Of a stretch of DNA of 64,000 bases, positions 33,113-48,043 are shown in pieces. The DNA comes from Brevibacillus dissolubilis (GTDB lineage Bacteria; Bacillota; Bacilli; Brevibacillales; Brevibacillaceae), in contig NZ_VCNA01000012.1 of the NCBI RefSeq assembly GCF_006170445.1, positions 1-64,000 on the forward strand, read 5' to 3'. A program made the translations under genes and the position numbers. The number at the start of each line of letters is the position of its first letter. Position 1 is the stretch's first letter. The notes beneath the pieces are model-generated. The model made no database searches. It was not told where the DNA came from and saw nothing but the letters and a program-made list of their open reading frames with translations.

Positions 33113-36100
33113 CCGGAGCGAAAACAGACAGCCCAATCAGCGGAAGAGCCAGAGGCGGTACAGTCGGCAGAGGGACAACAGCTGGCTGAGCCTGCTGCTG
33201 CTACTTTGGATTCAACCCAAGCAGCATCTTCTACGGCTCCCGCGAGCAATGCCAACACCACCAACACCGGATCATACGACACCATCATCGACTTCCTGCA
33301 ACAACTCATGGCAGAGCGCCTCAACAAACCAAAAGACCAGATCGAAACCGAGGTCGGCTATTACCAGATGGGCCTCGATTCGCCTGGTCTCTTAGATGTA
33401 GTAGAAGCAATCGGGGACAAGATCGACGAGAGCCTGTCTCCGACACTGCTTTTCGAATATACAACCGTCGCGGAATTGGCTGAGTATCTGGAGGAAAATT
33501 ACGCGTCAAGCTTTGGCGGGTCAGCCCAAGCGGGGCAGGAGGACGGAGAGGCAGTCACGCCTGCTCATTCTACTTTTGCTTCGGCGACCTCATCTATGAC
33601 AGCAGCCACCACTACGGCTGAACCAGCTATTTCCCAAGGCACAGCCACTCACAAACCATCAACAACCGCTGCTACACCTTATCAAAATGTAGTCGGTGAC
33701 ATCGCCATCATCGGGATGGCAGGCCGCTATCCGCAAGCAGGCAACATCCATGAGTTCTGGCAAAATCTCAAAGACGGAAAAGACTGCATCAGCGAAGTTC
33801 CTGCCTCTCGCTGGGACTGGCGCAGTCTCGAAGGCATCACGTCTCCTTCTGGCAAAAGCATCTCCAAATGGGGCGGCTTCATCGATGATCCAGATTGCTT
33901 CGACCCGCAATTTTTCCGTATCTCACCAAGGGAAGCCGAGACCATGGACCCGCAGGAGCGTCTGTTCCTCGAAGCCTGCTGGGAATCGATCGAGGATGCA
34001 GGCTACACCCCTAAGACACTGGTAGAAGCGAAGGGCAAAAGCAAAAGACAAAACGTCGGCGTCTTCGTCGGGGTCATGCACAAGGATTATTCCCTGATCG
34101 GTGCCGAAGCGATTGCGAAGGGTGATGTCTTCCCGCTCTCGCTGAACTACGCACAGATTGCCAACCGCGTCTCCTATTTTTGCAATTTCCATGGGCCGAG
34201 CATGGCAGTCGATACAGTTTGTTCATCTTCACTGACCGCCGTTCATCTGGCATTGGAGAGCATTCGCCACGGCGAGTGCGAGGTGGCACTGGCGGGCGGG
34301 GTCAACCTTTCCCTGCATCCGAATAAATATATGACCTACGGCATCTGGGACATGTTCTCCAGCGACGGCTACTGCCACACCTTCGGCCAAGGCGGTGACG
34401 GCTACGTATCCGGTGAGGGGATTGGTGCTGTTCTTCTGAAGCCGCTGGATAAGGCTGTGCAGGATGGCGACCGGATCTATGCGGTGATTAAGGCAAGCAC
34501 CGTCAACCACGTCGGTACGGTCAGCGGCATTTCCGTCCCAAGTCCGGTCGCCCAAGCAGATCTGATCGAGGCTTGCTTGGACAAAGCGGGCATCGACGCG
34601 CGGACGATGAGCTACATCGAAGCACACGGAACAGGGACATCCCTCGGTGACCCGATTGAGATCCAAGGCTTGGTCAAAGCATTCCGCCAGCATACACAGG
34701 ACAAGCAATTCTGTTCCATCGGTTCGGTCAAATCCAACATCGGTCACGCTGAATCCGCAGCAGGCATCAGCGGCTTGACCAAGGTAGCGCTCCAGCTCCA
34801 CCACAAAACGCTCGTGCCATCCTTGCATTCTCTGGAGCTGAACCCGTATCTGGATTTACCGAAATCTCCATTCTATATCCAGCACGTCACCGAAGAATGG
34901 AAGCAGCCCGTCATCATCGAAAACGGACAAGCAATCACCTATCCACGCCGCGCAGGAGTCAGTTCTTTTGGCGCGACAGGTTCCAATGCGCACATCGTAC
35001 TGGAGGAATACATCCCAGAGAAAGCGCACAATGACAAGCCTGTCCAGCTGATGACCGATGCCCCAGCCATTATCCCGCTCTCAGCGAAAAGCCCGGATCG
35101 CCTCCAAGCGTATGCGAAGAAGCTCCACGATTTCCTCCACGACGGAATCAATCTGGCAGATCTCGCCTATACCTTGCAGGTAGGCCGTGAAGCGATGGAA
35201 GAGCGGGTCGTGTTCCTTGCGACCAGCATCCGAGAACTGAAGGAAAAAGTTGCCGCCTTCGCAGAAGGTAACGAAGCGGCCACACCTCGTTGGATTGGGC
35301 AAGACAGCAATCAAGAGAAGACTAATTCCCATTCGAAAAGCTCCAGTCAGGACAACCCGGCTGACTTACATACATGGATCAAAGAAGGCAACGCCACCAA
35401 GATCGCAGAACGATGGGTCAAGGGCCTTGCGATGGACTGGAAGCTCCTTTACGGAGACGCCAAGCCTGCACGGATCAGCCTGCCTACCTATCCGTTCGAA
35501 AAAGTCCGCTATTGGCTGCCGCTGACAGACCGCTCGCAGGATAACGGAAAACCGAGCGCAGCCGCCGTCAGTGCCATTCATCCGCTGTTGCATCAGAACA
35601 TCTCTGACATTTCGGGCTTGCAGTTCCGTTCGGTCTTTACCGGGGAAGAATTTTTCCTGGCAGATCACGTAGTCCAAGGCCAACGCATGCTGCCGGGAGC
35701 CGCTTATCTGGAGATGGTTCGGGCCGCTGTGGAGAAGGCGGTAGCGGATCAGACAGAAGCACGAATCGAGCTGAAAAATATCGTCTGGATTCGTCCTTTT
35801 GCCGTAGCAGACCAGAAGACACCGCTTCACATCCGGCTTTACCCAGAGGATGATGGAGAGATTGCCTATGAGATCTTCAGCGAATCCCACGACGAGGTGG
35901 ATGCGGAAGATGTGGTATACGGTCAAGGCAGTGCAGTGCTCTACCCAGTAGAAGAAGCACCTGTGCTGGATATCGGCACGTTAAAAGAAAGCTGTAACAT
36001 ACGGGAATTCAGCTCCATTGAATGCTATGCAGCGTATCAGCAGATGGGGATCGAGTATGGGCCGGGCCACAAAGGGGTCGAGAACATCTATGTGGGGAAT

Positions 36101-39100
36101 CAGCAGCTTTTGACCAAGCTGTCCTTGCCAACCGCCATTGCCGATACGATTGACCAGTATGTCCTGCACCCGGGCCTGATCGATTCCGCTTTGCAGGCGT
36201 CTGTAGGGCTGCGGCTATCCGCAGATGATTTGAGCAAGCCCATGTTACCTTTTGCTATGGAGTCTGTTGAAATATTCGGGAAATGCACCTCCTCGATGTG
36301 GGTATACACCAGATACAGCGAAGGCAGCACCCCTCACGATCTGATTCAAAAGCTGGATATCGACTTGTGCGATGACCAAGGCAAGGTAGGCGTGAGATTG
36401 AAGGGCTTTGCCTCTCGTGCGCTGGAGGGTGAAGCGGCTGTGGCTGGAGATTCTGCGACGATCGGCACGCTGTTGCTTGAGCCGGTCTGGACGGAACGGG
36501 CTGTTACCCAAGGCCAGCCAGCGGTTGATTTTACAGCGAGAAAAGCAATTCTCTGCGACTTCAGCGAAATCACATCGGGGCAACTGAAAGCGGAGCTTGA
36601 CTGCATCACGTTCCATAATAGACAGGACAGCATCCAAGAGCGTTTTGAAGCGTATGCTGTGCAGGTTTTCGCGGAAATCCAGAAAATCCTGCTGTCCAAG
36701 CCAAAGGGGAATGTGCTGATTCAGGTTGTCGTTTCATCCCAACGCGGTCAGCATCTGCTCAGCGCTCTGTCTGGATTGTTAAAAACAGCTCAGATGGAGA
36801 ACCCAAAACTGACCGGGCAACTGATCGAAGCAGAACCGGGCATCCACGCAGAAGATATCGCCCGCCTGCTCGAAGAGAACAGCCGGGGCCGAATCGACAA
36901 GCACGTCCGTTACCAAGAAGGCCAACGCTTGGTGGCTGGATGGAATGACATTGAGATTGCACAAGCGGGTGCCGAAGGAAAAGCCGATGCGCAAGCAGGC
37001 GTCCCTTGGAAAGACAAAGGCGTCTACCTCATCACGGGCGGTGCAGGCGGTCTCGGGCTGATTTTTGCACAGGAAATCGCAAGCCAAGTGAAGGATGCCG
37101 TCTTGATCCTGACAGGCCGCTCCCCACTGAACAACGAAAAAGAATCCCAGCTCCGCGACTTGCAGAACGCAGGAGCACGGGTGATATACAAGCAAGTCGA
37201 TGTCACGCAAAAAGCGGCGGTACACCAGCTGATCCAAGACATCCAAGCTGAATACGGAAGCCTCAACGGTATCATCCACAGCGCAGGTGTCATCAAGGAC
37301 AATTTTATTCTGAAGAAAACCAGCGAAGAGATCCGAGAAGTGCTCGCACCAAAAGTCACTGGACTGGCTTATCTGGACGAGATCACGAAGGAGCTGCCGC
37401 TTGATTTCTTCATTCTCTTCTCATCTGGAGCATCTGCAGTCGGCAACCTGGGTCAAGCTGATTACGCGATGGCCAATGCTTTTATGAACGTCTACGCGGA
37501 ATACCGCAACACACTGACAGCCAGTGGACAACGCCACGGCAAGACTCTCTCCATGATCTGGCCACTGTGGAAAGAGGGCGGCATGCACGTCGACGCCGAA
37601 TCCGAGAAGTTCATGAAGAAAACCACTGGCATGGTGGCGATGCGGACCGAAACCGGTATCCGAGCGTTGTACCAAGGGCTGGCTTATGGCAAGTCACAAG
37701 TGTTGGTCGTCGAAGGCGATGTCCAACAAGTCCGCAACCTGCTGGAGCTTGAGCCATCTGATACGGCAACCGCTACCGATACCGCCGCTCTGCCAAGCCA
37801 TGATCCGCAAGCAGCATCAGGCGTCGCCCAAGACGTACTGAAGGAAAAAACCGAACAGTACCTCAAAGGCGTCCTTTCCCACATCACCAAGCTGCCAGCC
37901 GATCGCATCGACGCAGGTGCTCCGATGGAGAAATACGGCATCGACTCGCTGATGATCATGCAGATGACCAACGAATTGGAGCGTGAGTTCGGGTCATTAT
38001 CCAAAACCTTATTTTTCGAGTATCAGGATATCCGTTCATTGGCAGGGTATTTCATCGAAAATTATCATAGCCAGCTGATCGGCTTGCTGGGTATCAAGGA
38101 AGAAGCGACGCCAGCGGATGAGCAGACAAGTACTTCTGCCGCGAACACAGGCGCAGGCTCGAATGACCCACGAGTTCAGTCACAGACGCAAGCGCAGTCA
38201 CAGAAGACACCGACACAAGTACAGATCCATACAAAAGCCAACCGCCGCCGCAAATCATCTGGCTATGTACCTGTACAGAAGCTGGCTCCAAAAGCAAAGG
38301 AAACACCAAAAACAGACACAGACATCGCGATCATCGGGATCTCGGGACGTTACCCGCAGGCCGATACGATCCACGAGTTCTGGAAAAACCTGCGGGAAGG
38401 CAAAGACTGCGTCACCGAAATTCCAAAAGACCGCTGGGATCACAGCCTGTACTACGATGAGGACAAAGACAAACCGGGCAAGACCTACAGCAAATGGGGC
38501 GGCTTCATCAATGATGTAGACAAGTTCGACCCACGCTTTTTCAATATCTCACCACGGGAAGCAGAGCTGATCGACCCGCAGGAGCGCCTGTTCCTGCAAT
38601 GCGTCTACGAGACGTTGGAGGACGCGGGCTATACCCGTGAAAATATCGGCGCACCAAGCGGTTTTGATGTGGGTGCCAATGTCGGGGTCTACGTCGGGGT
38701 GATGTATGAGGAATATCAATTATATGGGGCGCAGGAGCAGGCACTCGGCCGACCAATTGCGCTGACCGGCAATCCATCCTCCATCGCCAACCGTGTGTCG
38801 TATTACTTCAATTTCCACGGGCCGAGCATCGCTATGGATACGATGTGCTCCTCTTCCTTGACCGCGTTGCATCTGGCTTGCCAGAGCCTGCAGCATGGAG
38901 AATGCGAGGTCGCTGTCGCGGGTGGGGTCAACGTCTCCATCCATCCGAACAAATACCTGATGCTCGGACAAGGCAAATTCGTATCCAGCAAAGGCCGTTG
39001 CGAGAGCTTCGGCATCGGCGGGGAGGGCTATGTACCGGGTGAAGGCGTCGGGGCGATTCTGCTCAAGCCATTGGCAAAAGCGATTGCAGACGGTGACAAC

Positions 39101-40551
39101 ATCTATGGGGTCGTCAAAGGCACCGCGATTAACCACGGCGGAAAAACCAACGGCTACTCCGTTCCGAACCCAAATGCACAAGCCGACGTCATCCGCCGCG
39201 CCTTGAAGGAAGCGGGAATCGATCCACGTGCTGTCAGCTATATCGAAGCACACGGCACCGGGACATCGCTGGGTGATCCAATCGAAATCGCGGGTCTGAC
39301 CAAAGCCTTCAGCGAACACACCAAAGACAAGCAGTTCTGTGCCATCGGATCAGCCAAATCCAACATCGGTCACTGCGAGAGCGCAGCCGGAATTGCCGCC
39401 ATCACGAAGGTATTGCTCCAGCTCAAACATCGACAGATCGTGCCTTCACTGCATTCCCAGGTGCTGAATCCGAACATTGATTTTATAAACACGCCATTTG
39501 TCGTCCAGCAAGAGCTTGCCGAGTGGAAGCGTCCTGAGCTAGAAATCAACGGCGTCACCAAAGAAGTTCCGCGAATTGCCGGGATTTCCTCGTTCGGCGC
39601 AGGCGGGGTCAACGCGCATGTCCTGATTGAAGAGTATATTCCGAGTGCGGAGACAGCAGGTGCTGGCATCAGCCCGACTGCTCCAAGCCGCCAAAATCCT
39701 GTCATGATCGTGCTCTCCGCCAAGAACGAAGAGAAGCTTCAACAACGGGCACAGCGCCTGCTTGCCGCCATCCGCGAATATCACTACACCGACGCCGACC
39801 TTGTGAGAATCGCTTATACGCTCCAAGTCGGACGCGAAGCCATGGACGAGCGTCTGGCCGTGCTTGCGGGAAGTATTTCCGACCTCGAAGAAAAACTGAG
39901 CAGATTCACCGAAGGCCAAGCCTATATCCAAGACCTCTACCGCGGACAAGTCAAGCGCAACAAAGACACCCTCGATGTATTTGCTGCAGACGAAGATATG
40001 GCGCAGACCATTGAAGCTTGGATCCAAAAAGGGAAGTATGGAAAGCTCATGGATCTATGGGTGAAGGGACTGCACCTGGATTGGAACAAGCTCTACGGCG
40101 ATACGAAGCCGCGCCGGATCAGCCTCCCTGCGTATCCGTTTGCCAAGGAGCGCTATTGGATCGGGGAGAACAGTCTAAAAAAGGCAGGGGGAAGAACCAC
40201 GGGCGAGACCGGGGGCAGCCTGCAACCAGTTATGGCAACATCGGTTGATACCCTCAAACCTGTGGCAGCCGCTCAATCCGCTGGAGGTATACAGCCTGTT
40301 ACTCCGGTGCGATCTTCTGGTAGTACCAGATCTGCCGATCAAGCAAGACCTGTCAGCAGTGTAATGCCAGGTGCTGTTCAACAGCCATCCACTCCTGCAC
40401 GAGCAATCGTAAACACACAACCTATCGCGACAGAGTTCACCGCTTCTCATGTGAAGGCAAAACCAACCGATGTCGCATTGAAGCCGTTGCTGGATGGACA
40501 GACCCAACATGTGATTCCGACAACATCATCCACGACCACGTCTCACTCGAC

Positions 40552-41640
40552 CGTATCTATAGAAGCTCTGCACGAAGAGCTGACGGCAAGCTTGGCCGAC
40601 GTTCTTTTCATGAATCAGGCGGACGTAGATGTAGACGCCAAATTCATCGATCTCGGTATGGATTCCATCACGGGTCTGGAATGGATTAAGGCCGTCAATA
40701 AACATTATGGAACCAACATCATGGTGACCAAGGTATATGATTACCCGACGATCCGTGATTTTGCCGGTTTCCTCAAAAACGAACTGGCGAAGCAAGGGAA
40801 TCAGTCGCTCCCAGAGATCCCGGCGACCCCAGTGACACCTGTTCAAGCAGCGCAGGTACTGAATAAGCCAACGAACATCTTGTTACAACCACTAACACTT
40901 GTTTCGGAAAACGCAACTCAATCAGCTACACCAGTCGTAGTGGTACAGCAACAGCAGCTAACCCAGCAACCATCCATTCAACAGCAACCAGTCCAACAGC
41001 CAACTCCAGCGGCCTCTGCACCAGCACAGCCTTCGGTTTCGGTCGAGGCTCTGCACGAAGAATTAACGGAAAGTCTGGCAGAAGTCCTTTTCATGAATCA
41101 ATCAGAAGTCGATCTGGACGAAAAATTCATTGATCTCGGCATGGACTCCATCACCGGACTCGAATGGATCAAGGCAATCAATAAGCGCTATGGAACCAAC
41201 ATCATGGTGACCAAGGTGTACGACTACCCGACGATTCGTGATTTTGCCGGGTTCTTGAAAAATGAACTGGGTAAACTGGGGACTCATACTCTGGCCGCCG
41301 CTTCTGCGTTGCAGCCAGTCCACACCGCACAGGATGAACTGACACCAATCCCAGCGGCAACGGCAACGACTGCCGCTACCACTATGAGTCAGCCTGCCGT
41401 GTCGGTAGAAGCCCTGCACGAAGAACTCGCAGCGAGTCTGGCCGAAGTCCTATACATGGAACACTCCGATATGGATCTGGATGAAAAATTCATCGACCTC
41501 GGCATGGATTCCATCACGGGTCTGGAATGGATCAAAGCCATCAATAAGCGTTACGGAACCTCGATCGTGGTCACCAAAGTATATGACTACCCGACCATCC
41601 GTGACTTTGCCGGATTCCTGCAAAAGGAACTGGGTACGAC
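40552..41640 (+). repeat. Triple tandem beta-branching ACPs
   Basis: Three carrier domains in a row (serines at 40664, 41147 and 41510) share DLGMDSITGLEWIKA, NIMVTKVYDYPTIRDFAGF and the VEALHEEL start. Alanine/proline/glutamine-rich linkers separate them. The tryptophan following the serine loop is the known signature of acceptor ACPs recognised by HMG-synthase cassettes. Three copies in one module is on the high side of the family. Confidence 0.9.
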
Positions 41641-44600
41641 CGTAACCCTGCCAACGCAAGAGCCTGCGCCAGAACCAGCATCGGCTCATGTCTTGCAGCC
41701 TGTTACTGTAACTCCAACTGCACAACCGAAGCCAGCAATGGAAAATGTCCAAGCCGAACAGCCAGTTGCGAAGGAAACGCGAGCTACGGAATCCGTAGGG
41801 ATCAAACCTGTCGTTACAGCACCAAAAGAAGCAGCAGCCCCAACAGTTGCAACTCCAGCACCGAAACCTTCAGACGCCACCATCCCAACATCTCCAGACG
41901 CCATCGCCATCGTCGGCATGTCTGGCAGATACCCAGGGGCAGGCGATCTGACGGAGTACTGGGACAACCTGATCCATGCCCGCAATTCCGTCCGTGAAAT
42001 TCCGACATCACGCTGGGACGTGAATCAATACTATGATCCGAAGCTGAGCCAAAAAGGCAAAATCTACTGCAAATCGATCGGCGCACTGGATGAGATCGAA
42101 TATTTCGATCCGCTCTTTTTCAATATTCCTCCGTCCGAAGCGGAACTGATCGACCCGCAGCACCGCATCTTTTTACAAGAAAGCTATAAAGCGTTCGAGG
42201 ATGCAGGCTACAGTCCACAATCCCTGAGCAACCAAAAATGCGGTGTCTATCTGGGCATCATGAACAATGATTACGGCACCTTGCTTTTGCAGAATCAGCT
42301 TGGTGGAAGTGCGACCGGCAACACCTATTCCATCGCAGCCGCCCGCATCTCGTACTATCTCAACCTGAAAGGCCCTGCCATCTCGATTGATACAGCATGC
42401 TCCTCCTCGTTAGTCGGGACGCATCTGGCCTGCCAGGCATTGAAGACCGGGGAGATCGACATGGCTCTGGTCGGCGGTGTCACCCTCTACCTCACGCCAG
42501 AATCCTACATCAGCATGTGTGGAGCAGGGATGCTGTCGCCAGACGGTCAATGCAAAACGTTTGATAACAGCGCCAACGGTTTTGTCCCAGGTGAAGGGGC
42601 GGGTGCATTGGTGCTCAAGCGGCTGAAGGATGCCGAGGCGGATGGCGACCATATCTACGGGGTCATCATCGGTACAGGCATCAATCAGGACGGCAAAACC
42701 AACGGCATCACCGCACCGAGCGCCAAAAGCCAGATGGAGCTGGAGCGCGACATCTATGACCGCTATCACATCCATCCGGAGAGCATCAGCTACGTAGAGA
42801 TGCACGGAACCGGAACCAAGCAAGGCGATCCGATCGAGCTGGATGCGATTTCTACTGTTTTCCAAGAAAGAACCGACCAAAAGAACTTCTGCGCCATCGG
42901 TTCCGTAAAAAGCAACATCGGCCATACCTCAGCAGCCGCAGGGGTAGCCAGCATGCAAAAGGTGCTGCTCTGCATGCAGCATGAAAAGCTGGTTCCGACC
43001 CTGAACTTCACGAACCCGAATGAGCATTTTGATTTTGAGAATTCGCCGTTCTATGTCAATACCGAGTACAAGCAGTGGGAGACAGCCAAGGGTGCACCGC
43101 GCCGGGCTGGTGTCAGCTCTTTTGGATACAGTGGGACGAATGCCCATCTGGTGATCGAGGAGTACCTGCCAGGTAAAAACAGACCGCAACAAACCGAATC
43201 TACTGAACCGGTTCTTTTTGTCCTGTCTGCCAAGAGAAAGGAACAGCTCAAGACCTATGCTCAAGGGATGAAGCGTTTCATCCAATCCCAAGCGCAATGG
43301 AGTCTGACCGATCTGGCATACACTCTGCAGGTTGGACGAGAAGCGATGGATCACCGGATGGCTTTTGTAGCGGATTCCAAGGAAACACTGCTGCAATCTT
43401 TGGATGCATTCCTCGCAGACAAAACCACGGCAGGCATTTTCACAGCCCAAGTGAAACAGAGCAAAGGGGAGGTCAAGGTCTTCGAAACAGATGAAGACGC
43501 CAAATCCCTGCTTGAGACGTGGATTGAAAAGAAAAAACTCAGCAAACTGGCTGAGCTGTGGGTCAAAGGCTTACGGATGGATTGGAACAAGCTGTATGGC
43601 GGCGAAGTCAGACCGCGCCGGATTAGCCTTCCTGCGTATCCGTTTGCCAAAGAATATTACTGGATTCCAGAAAATCCGGACAAACCAGAGGCGGAGAATG
43701 GTCTTGCGCCTAAGACGACAACTGCAACCGTACCGACAACGACGGTGGCTGAGGGGACGAATGACAGCGCAGAGACACGCCCGACCGTCTTCCTGAAGAA
43801 ACAGTGGGAACCAAGCCCAATCGTTTCTACCAAAAAAGGAAGCCGCACCATCGCGATCTTGGCTAACAAGGAGACTGCGAGCCTGGCTGTTGAGCTATCC
43901 GCGCACCTCTTTGACTGCCAGATCCTTCAGATCAATAATATTGGGTCACAACTGTCCGAGTATGACTGGACAAGCTTTGACGGGTTTATCGATCTCATCG
44001 GTTGCGGAAGCAGCACTGATGAGCAGATGAACTGGATGATGTGGCTGCAAAAGCTGATCGAGCACGGGCATCGGGAAGGCCTGACCGTGATGTGTGTCAC
44101 CAAAGGCTTGGAGTCTTTCCAAAATTCTTCGATGAACCTGTCCGGTGCAGCCTATGTCGGGCTCTATCGCATGCTGCAGACCGAGTACAGCCATCTCAAA
44201 TCAAGACATATGGATGTGGAAGCCCTCCTCGATGATCAGGCCATCGCCCGACTGATCGCCGAAGAGCTGTACGCAGAGGGTACGGATATTGAGGTGTGCT
44301 ACCGCGACGGAATCCGGTACCGTGCCCATCTGGCTGAATGGTCGATCTCGGAGGATACGACGGAACAGATGCCACAGGCATTCCCCGAAGGACATGTACT
44401 GCTGGTCACAGGCGGGACAAGAGGTCTTGGCTATCTGTGCGCCCAGCATTTTGTGAAGCACTACGGGGTCAGACGCTTGGTACTGACTGGCCGCGAAGCA
44501 CTGCCGCCTCGTGACCAATGGACCGCGCTCCAACAATCCGGCACATCTGTCGGGAAGAAAATCGAGTCCATTCTGGAGCTGGAAGCACTAGGCGCACAAG

Positions 44601-45832
44601 TACAAGTGCTCTCCTTGCCTTTATCTGATGCTGCTGCCGTCCAAGAAGCCCTGCAGGACATCAAAACCAGTATGGGCCCGATTGGCGGCGTGATTCATTG
44701 CGCGGGGATGGGCGATATCAAAAACCCTGCCTTCATGCGCAAAGCCGTAGCCGATATCCAAAAGGTACTGGAGCCAAAGGTCGCTGGACTCCAAACCCTG
44801 TACCATGCACTCCGCGATGAACCATTGCAGTTCTTTGTCCTGTTCTCCTCTGTGTCCGGCACGATTCCTGTTCTGGCAAAAGGACAGAGCGATTACGCCA
44901 TGGCAAATGCCTACATGGACTATTTTGCGGAAGCGCACAAGAACGACAGTCCAATCGTCAGCATCGTATGGCCGAACTGGAAAGAGACAGGCATGGGTGA
45001 AGTAAAAGGCAAAGCGTACGGTCTGACCGGACTGCAGGCAATGACCAATGCGGAAGGCTTGCAGCTGTTGGATCAGATTCTTTCCCAGAAAATAAATGCG
45101 GTCATCCTCCCGGCGGTGATTAACCCTGATCGGTGGAACCCTCGCCGCTTGATGCAACGTGTGATAGAAGACAACCCTTCAGCTGGAACACCGCTTCGGA
45201 ATGACGCGGAGACAGTTACGGCGCGAAGTGAGTCTGTGAAGGCGGAAGTGGTCAGAGTAGAGCCTGCCAAGCCTGAGCCTGTATCGGCGCCTGTATCGGG
45301 ATCTGTCTCTGCGTCCCCATCTTCATCTGCGCCAATCTCTCAAGAGTTCGCAGATCTCACACATGAATGGTTGCTAGGCCTTTTCTCTAAAGAACTGAAA
45401 ATCAGCCGTGACAATCTGGAGATCGACGAACGGTTCGAAGAGTATGGGATCGATTCGATTGTGCTGACCCAGCTGTTGCAGCAGATTAACCAGCAGATCG
45501 CAGGAAACATCGATCCGTCGATTATCTTTGAGTATCCGACGATTGAGTCTTTTGCCGAATGGCTCATGGATGCTTATGCGCATGAATTGATGAAAGTGTT
45601 GGGGATTTCTTCGAAGAAGCCAGAGCAGCCGCCAGTGGTGGCTCCGAGCACGGATCAGGCTCCGGATGCGTCACCAGCCCCAACCGATTCTCCGATCCCG
45701 ACCGTGTCCTCTGTCATTCAGAGCGAAGTAGCAAACCAGTTCACCGCATCTGCACAAGAAATCATCCAACCACAACAACCCGCACAAGTGCAGGTAACGG
45801 TGACACCACCAAGCACAACCACCCGCACTGAA

Positions 45833-48043
45833 GATATCGCCATCATCGGACTCTCCTGCCACTTCCCAGGGGCAGAATCGCTGGAGCAATACTGGAGCCT
45901 GATCGCAGAAGGCCGCTCCGCCATCGGCCCTGTCCCACAGGAACGCTGGGGATACGCCAACTCCTACTACGCGGGCCTGATCGACGGCATGTCGCATTTT
46001 GACTCCGAATTTTTCCGTTTGCCAGATGAGGATGTCCAAGCGATGGACCCGCAGGCACTGGCCGTGCTGGAGCAAAGCCTCAAGCTGTGGTATCACGCGG
46101 GATACACCCATCAGGAGATCAAGGGTAAGCCAATCGGGGTCTACCTTGGCGGACGAAGCCAGCATAAGCCGGGCGAAGCAAGCCTGCAGCAAGCACGCAA
46201 TCCAGTTGTAGCACTGGGTCAAAATTATCTGGCAGCCAACATCTCGCACTTCTTCGACCTGCGCGGCCCAAGCCTCGTTCTCGATACGGCCTGCTCCTCA
46301 GCCTTGGTCGGTCTGAACATGGCGATTCAAGCCCTCCGCAGCGGCGATATCGAAGCAGCAGTTGTTGGTGGCGTCAGCCTGTTGAATACAGATGATGCTC
46401 ATCAGATGTTCTCGCAGCGCGGACTTTTGTGCGCAGATCCTGCCTTCCATGTATTCGACCAGCGCGCAGGTGGTGTCGTCCTCGGGGAAGGCGTCGGTAT
46501 GGTTCTGGTGAAGACCTTGTCACAGGCGCTTCAGGACGGAGATTCCATCTACGCCGTAATCAAAGCAACAGCGGTCAATAATGACGGAAAAACAGCAGGC
46601 CCGGCCACTCCGAACCTGCAAGCCCAGAAGGATGTCATGCAGGCAGCCCTTGCGAAAAGCGGCAAAAAAGCCTCTGACATCAGCTACATCGAAGCCAACG
46701 GATCAGGCTCCACCGTTACTGATTTACTGGAGCTAAAAGCAATTCAATCTGTCTACCGCTCTTTTGGTGAGGCTCCCATCGGCTTAGGATCGGTCAAGCC
46801 GAACATCGGCCATCCGTTGTGCGCAGAAGGGATCGCCAGTCTGATCAAAGTGGTGCTGATGCTGAAGAACCGCCAGCTCGCCCCATTCCTGTCCGGCGAA
46901 CAAGGCATGGAGCATTTTGATATGGAAGCTGCCAACTTCCGCATGTACCGCGAATCTACCGAGTGGATGGGTGCCACACCTGTCGCAGGCATTAACTGCT
47001 TCGGCGACGGAGGAACCAACGTCCATGTGATCATCGAAGCATGGGAAGAGACTTCACCACGCACGGTGACAAGACACCCTCTGCCACAGCCGGAACTAAA
47101 GCGCAAGCCGCTCAAACAAGACAGCCAACCTCAACTCCAGGGTGCTTCCAAGGGAATGTTCTGGAAAACATTTGCGTAAGAGAGGAGTTGTAAGATAGTG
47201 ATTTCTGAACAAGTTAGCATTCATGAACAACTCATGATAACGAGAAAGAACCCGGTTGTCGCCAATCACCGGGTTCATGGACAAGACTTATTACCGGGTC
47301 TGGCTTACATTGACCTCATCTATCAGGTGTTTTGCGAACATGGTTTTGCTTATCAGGAGCTGGAGCTCAAGAACGTATCCATCTATCATCCGCTGATCGT
47401 GGGTCAAGACGATGAGATCCAGCTCGACATCCAGTGCACACAAACCCAAGTGGGCCATTGGCGTATCCGCATCGAAGGCCAGACCAAGACCAACGGCCAA
47501 CTGACGGAGGGCCCAAAACAATACGCCACCGCCGAAATGGTCAAAGGCCAAGCCACCCGTTTCCAAGAAGCTCTGGACTCCCAAGCTTGGAAACAATCTG
47601 CACAAAGCACCATGAAGCTTGACGACATCTATGCACAAGGCCGCGCGAAGGAGCTGGTTCATACCGGCTTCATGAAGGCAGAAGGACAGATGTATCAGAA
47701 GGAAGAGGGCATGCTGATCGAGATTTCTCTCGGTCAGGAGGCCCTGCCTCATGCACAGGCTTTTCTGTTCCATCCGACCCTCATTGATGGCAGTGGAGTA
47801 GGCTCAGCCGGGATGCTGTCTTCTCTATTAGAAGGGGAGCAACGACTCTATCTTCCGCTTTTCTATGAATCATTCCGTGCATCTGAACCCCTGCAAAAAC
47901 AATGCATGACCCGGATTCAGACCTCATCGGTGCGTCAGGAGAAAGAGCTGATCTACCTCACCTTCGAATTTTTCAATCAATCTGGACAAAAGGTGGCCGA
48001 ACTGAAAAACTTCGCCAGCAAACTGGTCCGCGAAGCAGACCTG
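45833..48043 (+). other. Split module 2: KS0 (protein 2) with DH (protein 3)
   Basis: This is a second copy of the same arrangement. Synthase 2 ends with a KS bearing EANGSGS (N4809), and synthase 3 begins with a DH (H24 in HRVHGQDLLP, D197) and an ACP. The KS0 domains of proteins 1 and 2 are close paralogues (both with [11 protein letters not shown] and [10 protein letters not shown]). The two DH-ACP starts are also close paralogues, so partner choice between cognate pairs must be controlled. Confidence 0.85.
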
